A stretch of 64,000 nucleotides of DNA from Vitellaria paradoxa (Eukaryota; Streptophyta; Magnoliopsida; Ericales; Sapotaceae): positions 15,975,009 to 16,039,008 of the forward strand of contig CM034233.1 of NCBI GenBank assembly GCA_019916065.1, read 5' to 3'. Made by a program: the position numbers and the translations under genes. Of the stretch, positions 12,047 through 25,100 are shown one piece after another. The notes beneath the pieces are model-generated. The model was given only the letters and a program-made list of their open reading frames with translations, had not been told where the DNA came from and did not search any database. Within the stretch, counting starts at the first letter, position 1. Every line of letters starts with the position of its first letter.

Positions 12047-13931
12047 GTAAGTTCAGAACCTTGCTTCATCCTCTGCATCTTTCGCCTAAAAGAAAGTATA
12101 TCGTGAAAGGTGCATTCTTTTTGTTTGGAAAAATTTCCTTGGCAACTAACAGGTCCCCTGAATATTGTTGACATCATGTAAATTTAGGTTTTTGGATTAT
12201 TCACTCTTCATGCAATTCTAATTAGTGAGTTAACATTGCTTCAGGGGAGCTGTTAAATTGGAACTTCGGTGTCCGCAAAGTATTGGTGGAGTTGTGATTG
12301 ATCCGCAGCCCGATTGGAGTTTCGAGACTCTCTTGTCAGAGATCAGTTCGATAGAAAAGAAGCTAAATGCGTCTTCAAATTTGCCTTTACCGTTTACCAA
12401 ATCAAAGTCGCGGTATTGTGCATATTTCTACTTCGTCTTCAATTGTCATTTCTATTTGTGGGATTGCCAGAACTTTTTGTTTTGCTTACCGTCCGTTTGT
12501 AACATGGATTTGTGGGAAGAGAAAACAAGAGTTAAGGAAAATAAAGTTACTAGTTCGCATTATTTTTTATGCCTAACCAAGTAGAAGTTGTTATTTGTTG
12601 GACCAATATCTACTAATTCTTGTCTCTAGCTGATAGACTAGAATCCAAATCATTGTTCAACAGCCCATATGTACTCTTGATAATTGAGAACCACAATGAA
12701 TTTTGTTCAAGGGGAATTCTCCTTAGCTACTTTGCTAACATTGCACCATTCCAAGCAGCCACGTTACTCAACCCTCGACCCCTATTGATTTTAGGGGAGA
12801 TGCAATCTTCCAATTAACAAGGTGGTTTATATTTCCTTCCTCCCATCCTTCCCTAAAGAAGTTCCTTATCATGGATTCAATGGTTTGGCTCACTCTGGAT
12901 GACATTTTAAAAGTAGACGTAAAATAACTAGGCATGTTTGATAACATTGATTGATGGCATTTGATGGTACTTTTGATGCTATATTGTCTTCACCTGCTAG
13001 GATTGAACAATTTAGAGATCAATCACCTTCTTTTTGCGTCCTTAATTTAACATGTGATGCTTAGCTATATTTTAGGAAATAAGTTTAGTTATTTGCCTTT
13101 AATCTTAATATTTGGTTCTTCATTTGTGATTTCTTTTGTTAGTTTGGCTTAGTCAATGCAATCTATCAAGTTACAATGAACTCTGGGTGTAACAAATGTT
13201 GAACCAGAATGAATTGAGAAACAATTTATTTGCTCAAAATAGATAACTATATAATTTTCTTTTTTCAAAAGGTGCATCCGAACAAGCCAATTTTTTTTTT
13301 TTTGTTTGGGTAATTACTAGCCAATTGTTCCAACGTTTCACGTTGTTCAAACAATTTGTAGTTTTGATGTTAGTTGGTTTCTGCAAAAACTTGCTTTCTT
13401 TTCCAAGGGTATTTGGGAACTCTTCAAACTTCTGTAATGTTCAAGAGTCTTGAAATTGACGGATGCCTCTAGATTTTAATTTCAGGAGTAAACTGGATCA
13501 AAATGCTTTCTTTTGTCACATATCAGCCTAGTTGTGGCCTAATGGAGTCTTTGGACGGCTAATCTTCCGATAATGAACATCTTTAGGTGATTTTGCCTGA
13601 TCCTGAGTAGTGAAATCTTCAGTAAATCAACAAAATATTTTGCTTCAATTAGTTTGTGTGATCAAATCTTAATGTGGTATGGTGTTGCTATGCAAGTTAT
13701 ACTCATTGCTATAGAATTGCATAGAACCGGAAAAGGTAAAAATTTCATAAAGGAGTTTGTATTTTTAATTAATGTGAAACAGATGCTAAGCTGTGTTTTC
13801 TAAATGCATGTGGTCATGCTGATTCAAATACCCGTAGCATGTTGTACCTGTGTGTATCTTTTAAAAAAAATGTTGTACCTGTGTGTAGCTTTGTATCTAT
13901 TAGTTCTCTTCTCATTTTTTTCTAACTCAAA

Positions 13932-13974
<43 letters not shown>

Positions 13975-16105
13975 CATATATATATGTATATAAATTTGAT
14001 TTTTTCATTTCATTTTGTTGTTCTACTTTTTTTTCTTCACTTCTCTTTTCCCTTCACAAATCCATGTTCTTAACTTAACATAAACAAGTCTGAAATTATC
14101 AATTTATGGGTTAATGCTTTGCTTATTTTTTTAATTGTTTGTTTTCAGAGAAGTTTCCTCTGCAAAGTCCGTTGAAAGGAAGACCTTTGTAATGCGTGTA
14201 GATGAGATGGAAGATGCCGAGGAAGATAGTGAGGAGGTAGCTTCTGGCCAACAAGTAGTTGCCGGTAGAAGATTTACCTGTGATGAATTTTATGTCAGGT
14301 GCCACTTTGTATTCTAGCCTGTTGTACACTTTATATAAAACCATAAATTATCCCAACACAAATGAGCATTGATAATGCATGAGTAATGTGGTACTATGAT
14401 AAAATGGAGATTTTCATAGGAAGGTGAACTGTTGGGACTGCATTGATATGGGAGGGAATAATTCAGGATTTCTGAAATGGGTTTAGTTCTTGAAAACTGC
14501 AGATTTTGATAGAAGGTTGAGGTCTTTGAGAAACATAAAAATCCTTTTATCTTTATGTCTCATAAAGAATATAAGAAAATTATGAAGTTCAATCAGGGAA
14601 TCAGAGCTCAAGCCTCAAATGATGCTCAAGTGAACCATTTTGAATTCTTTATATAACAAATGTTATGACCTGCTTATTTCTTCAGTGACAGTTATGACTC
14701 TGAAGATGAGTCACGGACTGGAGCCCAATATCATTTGATGGACAAAATGGGATTGGTAGAAGGTGCATTGTCCGAGTTGACCCATGAACATCAGCTTAGT
14801 GGTACGGTATGTGGTGTCATTTGCTCTTGTTATTTATCTTATCTTAAATTGTATGCCTTTGTAGTTGGAGAGCTCCCTATTTTTGCCTCTCGCTTCATAG
14901 AAAAAATGCATCTTCCTATGTTGCATTAACTTTTTTATGTTTTCATATCCCTCTTAACCTAATTGTTTTGATTACAGGAGGAAATTATGAGCCGAATACT
15001 AGCATTGGAGGCAGATTTGATGACTGATTACAAGAAGCTTACTACTGCACTTTCTCAAGTGAAGAGACATACTGAAGCACGTCGGGAAATGGACAGGAAA
15101 CTTGATATGCAGTATCAGCGCAGGATGTAAGTTTCTCTATTGTAATTCTTGGCAATATTTCTATGTAGTTTTCTTTTTATGAAAATATTTTAATTAATAT
15201 AATTTATGAATTATTGTAGTGCAGAAGCACTTGATAATCACTTGACAGCCATCCAGAGGGACCATGAACATAAATCCCAAATAGAAGAAAGAAGAATAAG
15301 AGATGATGCAGCTGTTGAAGAGGCCAAAAGAAGAGAAAAGGCTCTTCAAGAAGAAAAACTACGGCAAGAAAAAGCAAGAGCTGAAGCAGAGGTTTTCCTT
15401 TATTTCTTTGGCATGTCATGCATTGTTTTTAGCGGCATTTCCAATTGCATTAATTCAACTCAACTCAAACAGGCCTCTGTCATAAGTATTGGGTCAGCAA
15501 CACAAATCTTATATTTAGATTTTCCCCTTAAAAGCTTGTGCCTCGTGTCATAATCTCAACTAAAACACACATTCCCTTGTATGTCCTCGTCTATACCCAC
15601 TTCGATTCCTTTCCCCTAATGCATTACACAAAATTTGGACCCTTAATGATTGGTTGAGTGGTTGGTATAATTTGTGCATTACAATACCATGTCAATTGGT
15701 TTCCTCTCATCTTATTTGCTATTGGTTCTACTTTACTATCTACATTCCTAATTTCAACTGCTTTGATGTGAGGAAAACTAACAATTTTTGGGGGAGGATA
15801 TGAGTTTCTGGGAAGTGAATCACTTTGATACTCACCCCAATTATGTTCATGTGGTTTCTAAAAATTTTTTTGATAAATTTAAGTATTTTATTAGAAAACC
15901 ATTATGGGGATGCCACCACAATAAAAAAAAAGGCTGTGGAAACAGCCTAGACTATCAATCGATGTCCATTTTCTCAATGAAATACGATGGATTATTAATA
16001 TTTGACTTTTTACCACCCTCTAACCAACTATACATGATTCCCAAAAAGTGCTCTTTAATCTGTATAATGAAATCTTCTCGTCACAGAAGCATCTTCTGTT
16101 CCTCT

Positions 16106-16136
<31 letters not shown>

Positions 16137-19100
16137 AACTAGCACAAGTCAAAAGGTATTAAGGGCCAAACTTTTCTCCTCCTCTTATAAAACCTTATTC
16201 CCCACCACACCTGGAGGGCATGTGATGCGGAACAACAATTGAAAGTAAAGAAAGAATAGAGAGAAAGCAAGAGAAAGAAGAAAGTAGAGAAGAAGAGAAG
16301 AAGAATTAGAAGAAAAGAGGAGAAAGAAAAACACAGCCACCGATATTATTCAATCAATCATCAATCAATTCTCTTCTGTTAACCCTAATTAGGGTTTAAA
16401 TAGAAAACATCATGGGCCTAACACAAAAGGCCTAAAATAAAATAAACCGATACTAAAATAGCCCAAAAACAAATGGATCCAAATAACCTCTAATAATATA
16501 AACTCATTATTAATAAAACTCAAAACAAATGGGTCCAAATAATAAATAAAAATAATAATAAAAAGAAATAAATTTAAAAATTGATGTCCTCATCAACTCT
16601 CCCGGACTGAGAAGAACTCGACTCCGTCGAGTTGAAAACTTGGCACTGTTACAATGTCGCATTTTCCACTTGACAAGACATCTTTGGAGTAGAAAGAAAA
16701 TGAGATCCTCAACATCGAACACAGATAGGCACCGCTGAAGAGGTGGAGGAACGGGAACCGGCATAAAAATATCTCCATAACCTGCAGACAATATTTGAGG
16801 CCCAAAGATGCCTTCACAAGATAACAAATTCTCCACATGCCAAATTATGACAAAACTCATATCACATGGCAAAGTGAAAAAAATTGCATTGGGACTAGGT
16901 TCACAAAGGATATAGAATGGCCCAACATTTTCGGCATACAAATTTTGGCAAGACGATATGGGGTAGTAAGTAGGCAATGCATAAGTCATTAGTAAGTTAC
17001 ATCCATTAAATTCTTTATTCCCATCAATAACATAAGTAGGAAATTTATAATAATTATTACTCAACCCAATTTTTCATTTAATATCAGCATTATCAAAAAG
17101 GAGTGGAATACATGGATGAGAATAAGTAATGAGTGATGATGTAACTGAACTTGTCAAATTAGAATCCCTAAAAAACGGACGAATGGAATGAGACTCAATG
17201 ATATCGATAGAATAGTGGTAAGACATGCCACATATAACTTGTAAAAAAAATTGTTCAATGTATGCAAGAATGTCTTTGTTATACATTAGAAGTGAGGAGG
17301 ACTCATGCAATTGAATGATATCATGGAAGAACAATTTGGACATAGACTCAAAGAACTTCCAACGGATGAAGTCATTAAGTAAAACTCTTGAGATGCTTAA
17401 ATAATATCCCCTGAAAAAGTAACCATCACTAATGATAGAGTCTATGCAATCTTGACGATCATTATTCATGATGTCCTCAAATAAACCAACAAAATCAATG
17501 TAAGATGACGGTGGAACCAATTCAACCACTTCAGACACATTTTGAGAATTTGGTGACTCGTCATAATCAAATGTCAAAAGAGGAGAATCAATAAGAGAAT
17601 CACAAGTGTCAATAGAAACAATAGGGGCGCCAGGTTTAGGAGATGGACGGTGTAACTCGATAGTTTGTATAGGGCACTTTGACTCTGATATAGACTCATA
17701 AGACTCAAACTTATAATATTTTTCAATTTCTAAAGCTTTGGAATAAGTTTCATTTAACGTCTTATGAGTGTATCGCTGAACTACCTCACGGATGCAAGGC
17801 CTTAGCCCAAGAACAAATCTACTGATGGCACAAGGCTCATTTTGAACGTTAGACCACTTCCTAAGAGTTTTAAATTTATCAAAATAGTCATCAACAGAAG
17901 AATCCTCCTGTTTAAGACGCATTAACTGAGACCATGCCTTATCTATAAAATTTTTAGGAACAAATCGATCGCTCAAAATTTGTTTCATCAAAGCCCATTG
18001 AGTAACATGTCTATGGTGTAACTCAACTGTTTGCCAATACTCTCTAGCATAATTGGTCAATCTTGTTTTGGCCAGACGAATACATTGGTCATCAGACAGG
18101 TCGTGATAGTTAAAAATGTATTCGATATCATCTACCCAATCAAGAAACTCAGGAGGATCAATAGTGCCACTAAAATAGGGAGGATCTTTAACATAAGTTT
18201 GATGAATAGAATGAAGTCCTACTTTATTATTTCAATATGATTGGTTTTCGAAATTCATAGCAAAAGGGTAGAAATAATTTTTTTTTTAATGCTGATATTA
18301 AAGAAAATTGAAAAAGAAAGTAATAAAAATATAAAATCCTAATATGCTTAAAATAGGAATAACAAATCTAATAAATGAAACTCAACAAATAATTTAGGCA
18401 AGCAATGGGTGAGTGATTTTTTTTTTTTTAAGATGGGCAACAATTAACTAAATTCAAAAGGGAAATAGGAAGTAGGATAAATGAAACAAATAGGCAAGGT
18501 TTAAGTTCAAATTTATGCAATTCATGCTGCCATATGATATAAGCATTTATCATAATTAACAATGAGAGAATTGTATCTAATCCAAACCTTTGCTTCAAAC
18601 TATATAAAGTGTTCACTTTTGAAACATCCGAATAAGTAGTCAGCTGTCTTGTTGCTTAAATTTTGCCAAAAGATTGACAGAGTGTTCTGAAATTCATCGA
18701 AAGTCGCCGGAGGTTCGCCGAAAAAGCTGCTGGAGGTCGCTGGAGGTCACCTGGGAGTTCACCGGAGGCCGGTGGTGTTGCTGGACTTCACCGCAGTTCG
18801 CCGGAAAAGTCGCCGGAGGTTGTTAGGGTCATCGGTGAGTTCGCCGGAGGTAAGTGATTTCGGTGGTGTAGGTCGCCGGAGCTAGGTGTAGCCGGAAATG
18901 CACGAAAGTGTATACGAAGGTCTTGAGGGTGATGACGCGTACGCGTATGGCAGCGGCAGCGGCAGTGGCTGCGGCTAGGGTTTTTTTTTCTCACGGCTGA
19001 AAACGGTAATTTGATATTTTTTTTTTGCACCAGGGATTCGCTCTGATACCAAGTTGATGCGGAACAACAATTGAAAGTAAAGAAAGAATAGAGAGAAAGC

Positions 19101-22100
19101 AAGAGAAAGAAGAAAGTAGAGAAGAAGAGAAGAAGAATTAGAAGAAAAGAGGGGAAAGAAAAACACAGCCACCGATATTATTCAATCAATCATCAATCAA
19201 TCCTCTTCTGTTAACCCTAATTAGGGTTTAAATAGAAAACATCATGGGCCTAACACAAAAGGCCTAAAATAAAATAAACCAATACTAAAATAGCCCAAAA
19301 ACAAATGGATCTAAATAACCTCTAATAATATAAACTCATTATTAATAAAGCTCAAAACAAATGGGTCCAAATAATAAATAAAAATAATAATAAAAAGAAA
19401 TAAATTTAAAAATTGATGTCCTCATCAGCATGTTTCACCTCGAGAGGGAAGACCCAAGGAGTCACAAAGCACATTAGGGTCCCGCTTTAGTGTTGTCTCA
19501 CCTATTGACAATGCGAAAAAGATGGTCTATGGATTCTCCTTTCCTCTTGCAAAAGCAACACTGATTCATTGGGATTATATCTCTTCTTGGGAAGTAATCA
19601 ATTGTAAGAATTTTCTTATGTAACATGAAACACGCGAAAAAAGCCATCTAGGCATAGCTTTCATCTTCAAATCCACAGTCATCTTCCCTCTCTACTCTGC
19701 CCAAAACTTCATCGTCTTGCCTCTGGCACCACCGTTGACCATCCCTCCAGTTCATCCATCAAAAAGCATCTGAATATTCTGACTCTCTCCTCCTCAGCCT
19801 CCAAGATAACTTCAAAATCACAGTTGGACTCTTGTCTCACCGGCTTGATTGGGCATTGCTTCTCTGGTCATCTAGGGATCTGTACCACCTCCCTATAGGA
19901 GCGACCCACTCCGTTTCTTGAAAAATTTTTGCCCCTGCAGTTGCTCAACACCATAGAAAAGTCCACCCAACCTCCGATATTCATTTCCTGCACAATGGTG
20001 TATGTTCTCACCCTTCCTCCCTCCGTGTCAATTGACAGGATGCCCTTCCTTGTTCTCCATCCCTCTGATTTGTATATGCTGTTGCCTTTGGATATCTGCT
20101 TCACAGTCCCTCTCCTCCATCCACTAGCCAAGAAGTGGTGCAAGCATCCACTATCCCAATTGATCTCCTCAGCTTTCAATGAAATTTCTCACCTAAAGCC
20201 TCTGGGCCTTTCAACAACTAAGTTCCTTCTTCCTCATCTGAAATATCAAAAGACTTCTGAGAGATTTGCACGATTCATTTCCTTAGGGACCTCCTCTCCA
20301 TTTTCTAAACAACACTGACCATTTGTGCCTTTGGTTTTTAATCCTTATCACCCCCGAAAAAAGCCTATTGTGCTTAATTTACATGTCAAGTAATGCTGCC
20401 GTAGTGCTTAATAAGGTTTTATTCCTATGGAAAACTGTAGTTGGCGCTTGATATGGATTCAGTTACCTCTTTGTTTTCATGAAATGTATGCCAAAGTAAG
20501 GTTTTCTATATTGTACTGAAATTGATATGTTCAAGCATTTTTTAGTTGTATATACTTTGCCCTTTATTATTGCATCTTTGATTGCTTTAATTAAAATGCG
20601 GCTGATTACCATTTCTGTACAAATTTACTCTTAGACTGAATGTCTCATTCCTGAATGCTGAAGCTGCTGCCTTAGTATCTGAAATAGCTATCCTCCATGC
20701 ATCTTTAAGGAAAGAATGTGGTCTTTGGTTGTCTCTAAACTGAAAGATGAAGAAGAAATCATTTTAGTCAATACCTATTATTGCATTTGGATTGAAAAAT
20801 TTAAAACCCATTTGGTAACTAGTCCACATTATGCCAATTAAACAATATCAGTCTTCTGTTGCATAAAAAATGATTACAATGTCATGAAAGTTTGAAGAAG
20901 GGGAAGGTTATGTATTGGTTTGTGACTTTTCTGATCATTAGTAGATTTATTTCATTGATCTACCATAATTGGTTTCCTTTGATTCTCGTGCATACATGCT
21001 TTGGAAATTGGTGGTAATTTATTATAATACAGTGGGATGTCATTAGTAATGAGGTTTTATTTTCAGATGCATGTTAGACTTGAGGCTGAAAAGAAGAGAG
21101 CTGAAGAAGTAAAAGCTGCAGCTCTGGAAGCTGATAGAAAAGCAGCAAAAGAAGCGGCAGAAAAAGTTGCTAAAGGAGATTCGGTTAGGGTTGCCACTGC
21201 TGCTGTATCTCCAACAGAACCTATGGGTCTTCAAACAGGCACCAGCTCAGGAATTCCAAATGATCAATCCGACAAATCTGGGTCTAATAGAGTAATAAAA
21301 GCTCAACAATCAGGTATCTTTTGTAGTGATATGGATGTCTAATTTGGTGGATTGTTTTGTGTCATTTTGTACTTGTGTGACATACCCTTGATACCTCTTG
21401 AATAAAATATATTTTCTTATTAAAAATGAAAAAAGCAATCAGGTGTCTTACCATCCCACACTCTCCTCCCCCTCCCCCTCCCCCTCTTCTAGTCTCCGCG
21501 TGCACGGTGTGGGGGTGGGAGTATCTCCGTTGCCCAATAATTTTAGGAGTCGAATAGGTATTGATGATGCTTAATTATTCATTTTCTCTAGGTTATTATT
21601 TTTCTTATGAAAAAAAAAAGGAAGAAGAAAAATAACTCTTCTCTGCTGTTTTCATCCTCTTTAAACCTCAAACCAGACAGGGTTGAGTTGATTGCTTAAT
21701 GCATTTATTTGCCTCTCTAATGCAGTCATAGCGTATGTTATTTCTACATGAATGTCTTTCCATTTTGGCCCTTGCTTGCATTGTAATTCAAGTAGGATTT
21801 CTCTAGTAATTAAATGTGACGAGTAGAAGTCCGTATAATTCTGGTTGGTCATCTAGCAATAGAAAATTAGCACCTTGCATGATCTGACAGCTGCATTACT
21901 ACTATTCTGAGTAATATAGGAATGGCAAGAAAACTGACTATGTTTTGTGGTCTTGTCTTTTGTTTCCATGTTAATTAGAAATTTCTTCCTCACCCCGAAT
22001 TGCACCTCACTGACCAATTTGATCACAGGGAATATTCTCAAGGGTGCAGAAAGTGCTCTCAAGTTAGAGGAAAGAAGACTACAGATTTATAAGGAAGTAG

Positions 22101-25100
22101 CTGCTAAAAATGAGGCGCTGGGATTGGGTTCTAGCAGTGTAAGTGACCTTTTCAATTGATTAGAATGACTACTTTGATTCATATTTTAAACATCTGTTTT
22201 TTCCTCGTTGGTCTTATGAAACTTCGACTAATATGGAATATCAAATGCATTACTCGTTAAAATATTCTGAAATAACGAATAGTTTATTAAACTGTGCTAT
22301 ATGACCTCTTGCTAGTGCTAGAGTCATTTCATTCCCTTTGGTCTGAAGTCATATTCAAAACTAATTTACTATTTATCTTAAAGCTTTAACAAGGTCAGTC
22401 CTTTATTTATGTGTTTAAATTATATCTCTTGATCTACTTCTCTCAAGTTGTCTTTCCTGTGCAGAATCACCTCAGTCATGGATCAAAAATACAGAGGCTG
22501 ATCAAACAAATTAGTGGGACAAAGGAAAATGTGAGGTGAGGTGCCTTAATTGACTCTGGATGCATGTCTGATCCCCCCCCCCCCCCCCAAAAAAAGGTAC
22601 TGAGGCTTGTGTTTGGATTGGGGATTTGTCAAAAGAAAGGGAAAGGAATTCAAAATTAATTATCTTGTTTGATTTGTGGTGAAAAATAGAAGGGAAAAGG
22701 CATGAGATTTGAGAAATTTTAAAAATAATTAAATTAGAAAAGTAGTTTATTCATGAATACCTTTATTTTCTCATATTTTCTAATCCACTCAAATAAGAAT
22801 TTGCTTTTGGGATTTTATGTTTCTTGCCTCCTTTCTCTTCTTTTTATTTTTTCCTTACCTTTTTTTTGTCCCTCACCAAAATCCTCAATCCAAACACAAC
22901 GTTTGGAACTTAAGTTGTATATTTTTATTAGTCAGTGGAAGGGGAGTCGATCTTTTGACAAGTAACTCAGTCCACTGATGCCAGTGGTCACAGTGATGCT
23001 ATATATGTCTCAAATTAGCCTAAAATTTAAAAATCTAGAGAGCTTCTATAAAAACCTGGGATGATCCTATAGGTCAGAATAACCAAGCAATAAAATGAAG
23101 AGAAGGGTGTTGGGTGGTCTTGGGCCTCTCTCATTTTTAGCTCGTAGAGTGAGGTTTTCCCTCACACTTATATATTGACCAGTTCCTTCCACAATCAATG
23201 TGGAACACCCCAACAAAGGGTACTCTAAATCACCTGGTATTAAAATTATAAATAAGTCACTATAGCAAATTTATTTGTTTTTTTGATAAGCAAATAAAAT
23301 TTTCTTATTATAAGAAAATTTATGAAGCTGAATCTACATACTTTTTTTTTTTTAAATTTTCACTGGTTATAATCCTTATTTTTAAGTTACTTGTCCCGAA
23401 ATTATAATAACTATCTTAATTATAGGCCAGTAGGTAGATTGGTGCAAAATTTCATGCTTTTTGAATCTTTTGATTTTACTGCATCTCCATTAGATTTGTT
23501 CTCAACTTTTCTATTTAGGTTGCCTACTTGCGTATTATATATGATTTTTATTTGTTGGTGTTTTAAGGATCATTTATTTTTGCAGAAATAAAGCCGATCA
23601 ATTGGCTAAGATTTTCTCTGATTCATCTTGCCCTCAGACGATCACTGTTGCAATGTTCGCTGATAAGGTAATATCCATTGTCTTTGAATCTGATTGTTGG
23701 AATCTGAAATAATGAAAAAAAGGGAAAAAAAGGTTACTTCCCAATGATTTAATATGATAATTAGTTGGAAAGCATGCTCTCTCTCTCTCTCTCTAGTAAA
23801 CCACTTTGAGATCTTTGGGATTATGCATCCTGTTAATGTATCCACAAATTTAAATTCAGCATTGAGTTATTCTTGGAAATCATGTTGTTCCTGACAAGTT
23901 AAATACCTCATCAATTACTCATGCAGGTGTTGTCTTAGTCTGTTATTTTGTAAGCAGAGGTCTTGGACTGTTAATGCATTTGTTATTTTTTTACTAGCAC
24001 TTTGTTCTAGCTAGTTAATTTAAAAGTAAACAAGCTGATGTACTGACATATTTTCTATTGCACTGTTTCAGATGGTGGACCAATGTGTAAACCCTAATAA
24101 GGTTGTCTTTGCGTATGCTCATGTCATTGTTCTTGTTGCTTCACAGGTACAGCATGCTCTACTTGTATTTCATGCTTGTGCTTGTAGCTTATCATGTAAT
24201 GCAGCATTTATGGTTCCCAGCTGTAATTTGTACGTGGGATGAGTTTGACCTGGAGCTTAGTGCTATTGCTAGTAGTTGTCTGAAAAAAGTCTGGCCGTAA
24301 TTGTGTTTGACTAGTTTCATTCTTCAAAGATGCAGTTTTTGCACAATATAAATTAACCGCATATCAAGCAACCTGGTCGATTTGTTCCCATTTTCACAAT
24401 CATTTTTGTTTATGAACTAGGTCCCACTTGCTATGGATCTTATCCTTGCCAAGTTGAATACAGTTTGCATCTACACTGTGCCAAAGTATATTACTTACTC
24501 CAAGGTACTCAAGTGCAACCTTTGACAGTCCATTGGCTTTGTTAATTGCTATCTTGCTTTTGTATACATTCCAGTGACTGTCACTACACCCAGTAAAAAA
24601 TTCTGTCCATTTCAGCCCGTAAGTTTATCTGCTGCTTGATATCACAAGCTACAAATTGTCTATTCGAGTAGAGAAAGTGTGGCTAGGTTCCTTTGTCCTG
24701 TTTGTTAGTATTCTGGTTCATATTGTTGTCACATGGATCTTAAGACTTGTCGTGCTACTTTCAGTCAGTATTTGATACAAAAGAAGCTTATTACAAGGCC
24801 ATTGGTTACAAAGAAGAAGACGGAGAGATTGAGACTGAAGAGAGTTATGTATCACGGATAGAATCATATATGCAACTATATGGAGCTCTTGTTCAGGTTT
24901 GTTCACATTCCCCTCAGATCTTCCACGCCAAATCCCATTACACGCTGATGAACATTTGCTGGTATTGGTTCTGTCAATACCTCTGTATCCTTTTCCATTC
25001 TTGCTTACGGATTTAAACGTTATTTTTTGTGACAGACTGAGGGTGTCCAAAATACCCATGATCTGAAACAGGGGTGGGCGTGGCTTGCTAGATTCTTGAA

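Larger units (their letters stand above)
16223..19427 (-). mobile_element. Gag-only LTR retrotransposon in GLE1 intron 6
   Basis: A complete 3205-bp element read on the minus strand. The two 373-bp LTRs (16223-16595 and 19055-19427) start TGATGCGG and end CCTCATCA. I count five mismatches between them (about 98.7% identical). The host bases GCATG are duplicated at 16218-16222 and 19428-19432. Beside the 5' LTR lies a primer-binding site complementary to initiator methionine tRNA. A purine-rich GGGAGAGT abuts the other LTR. The internal region codes only a gag-like frame: no protease, reverse transcriptase, RNase H or integrase is present. It therefore must move with enzymes supplied by another element. 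The small LTR divergence means a recent insertion. Confidence 0.9.

Noticed and set aside
18788..19172. Minus-strand frames of 104 and 65 residues near the 5' LTR
   Set aside because: They translate the retrotransposon leader and LTR (S/F-rich and CRCRCHTRTRHH-type) and do not continue into gag.
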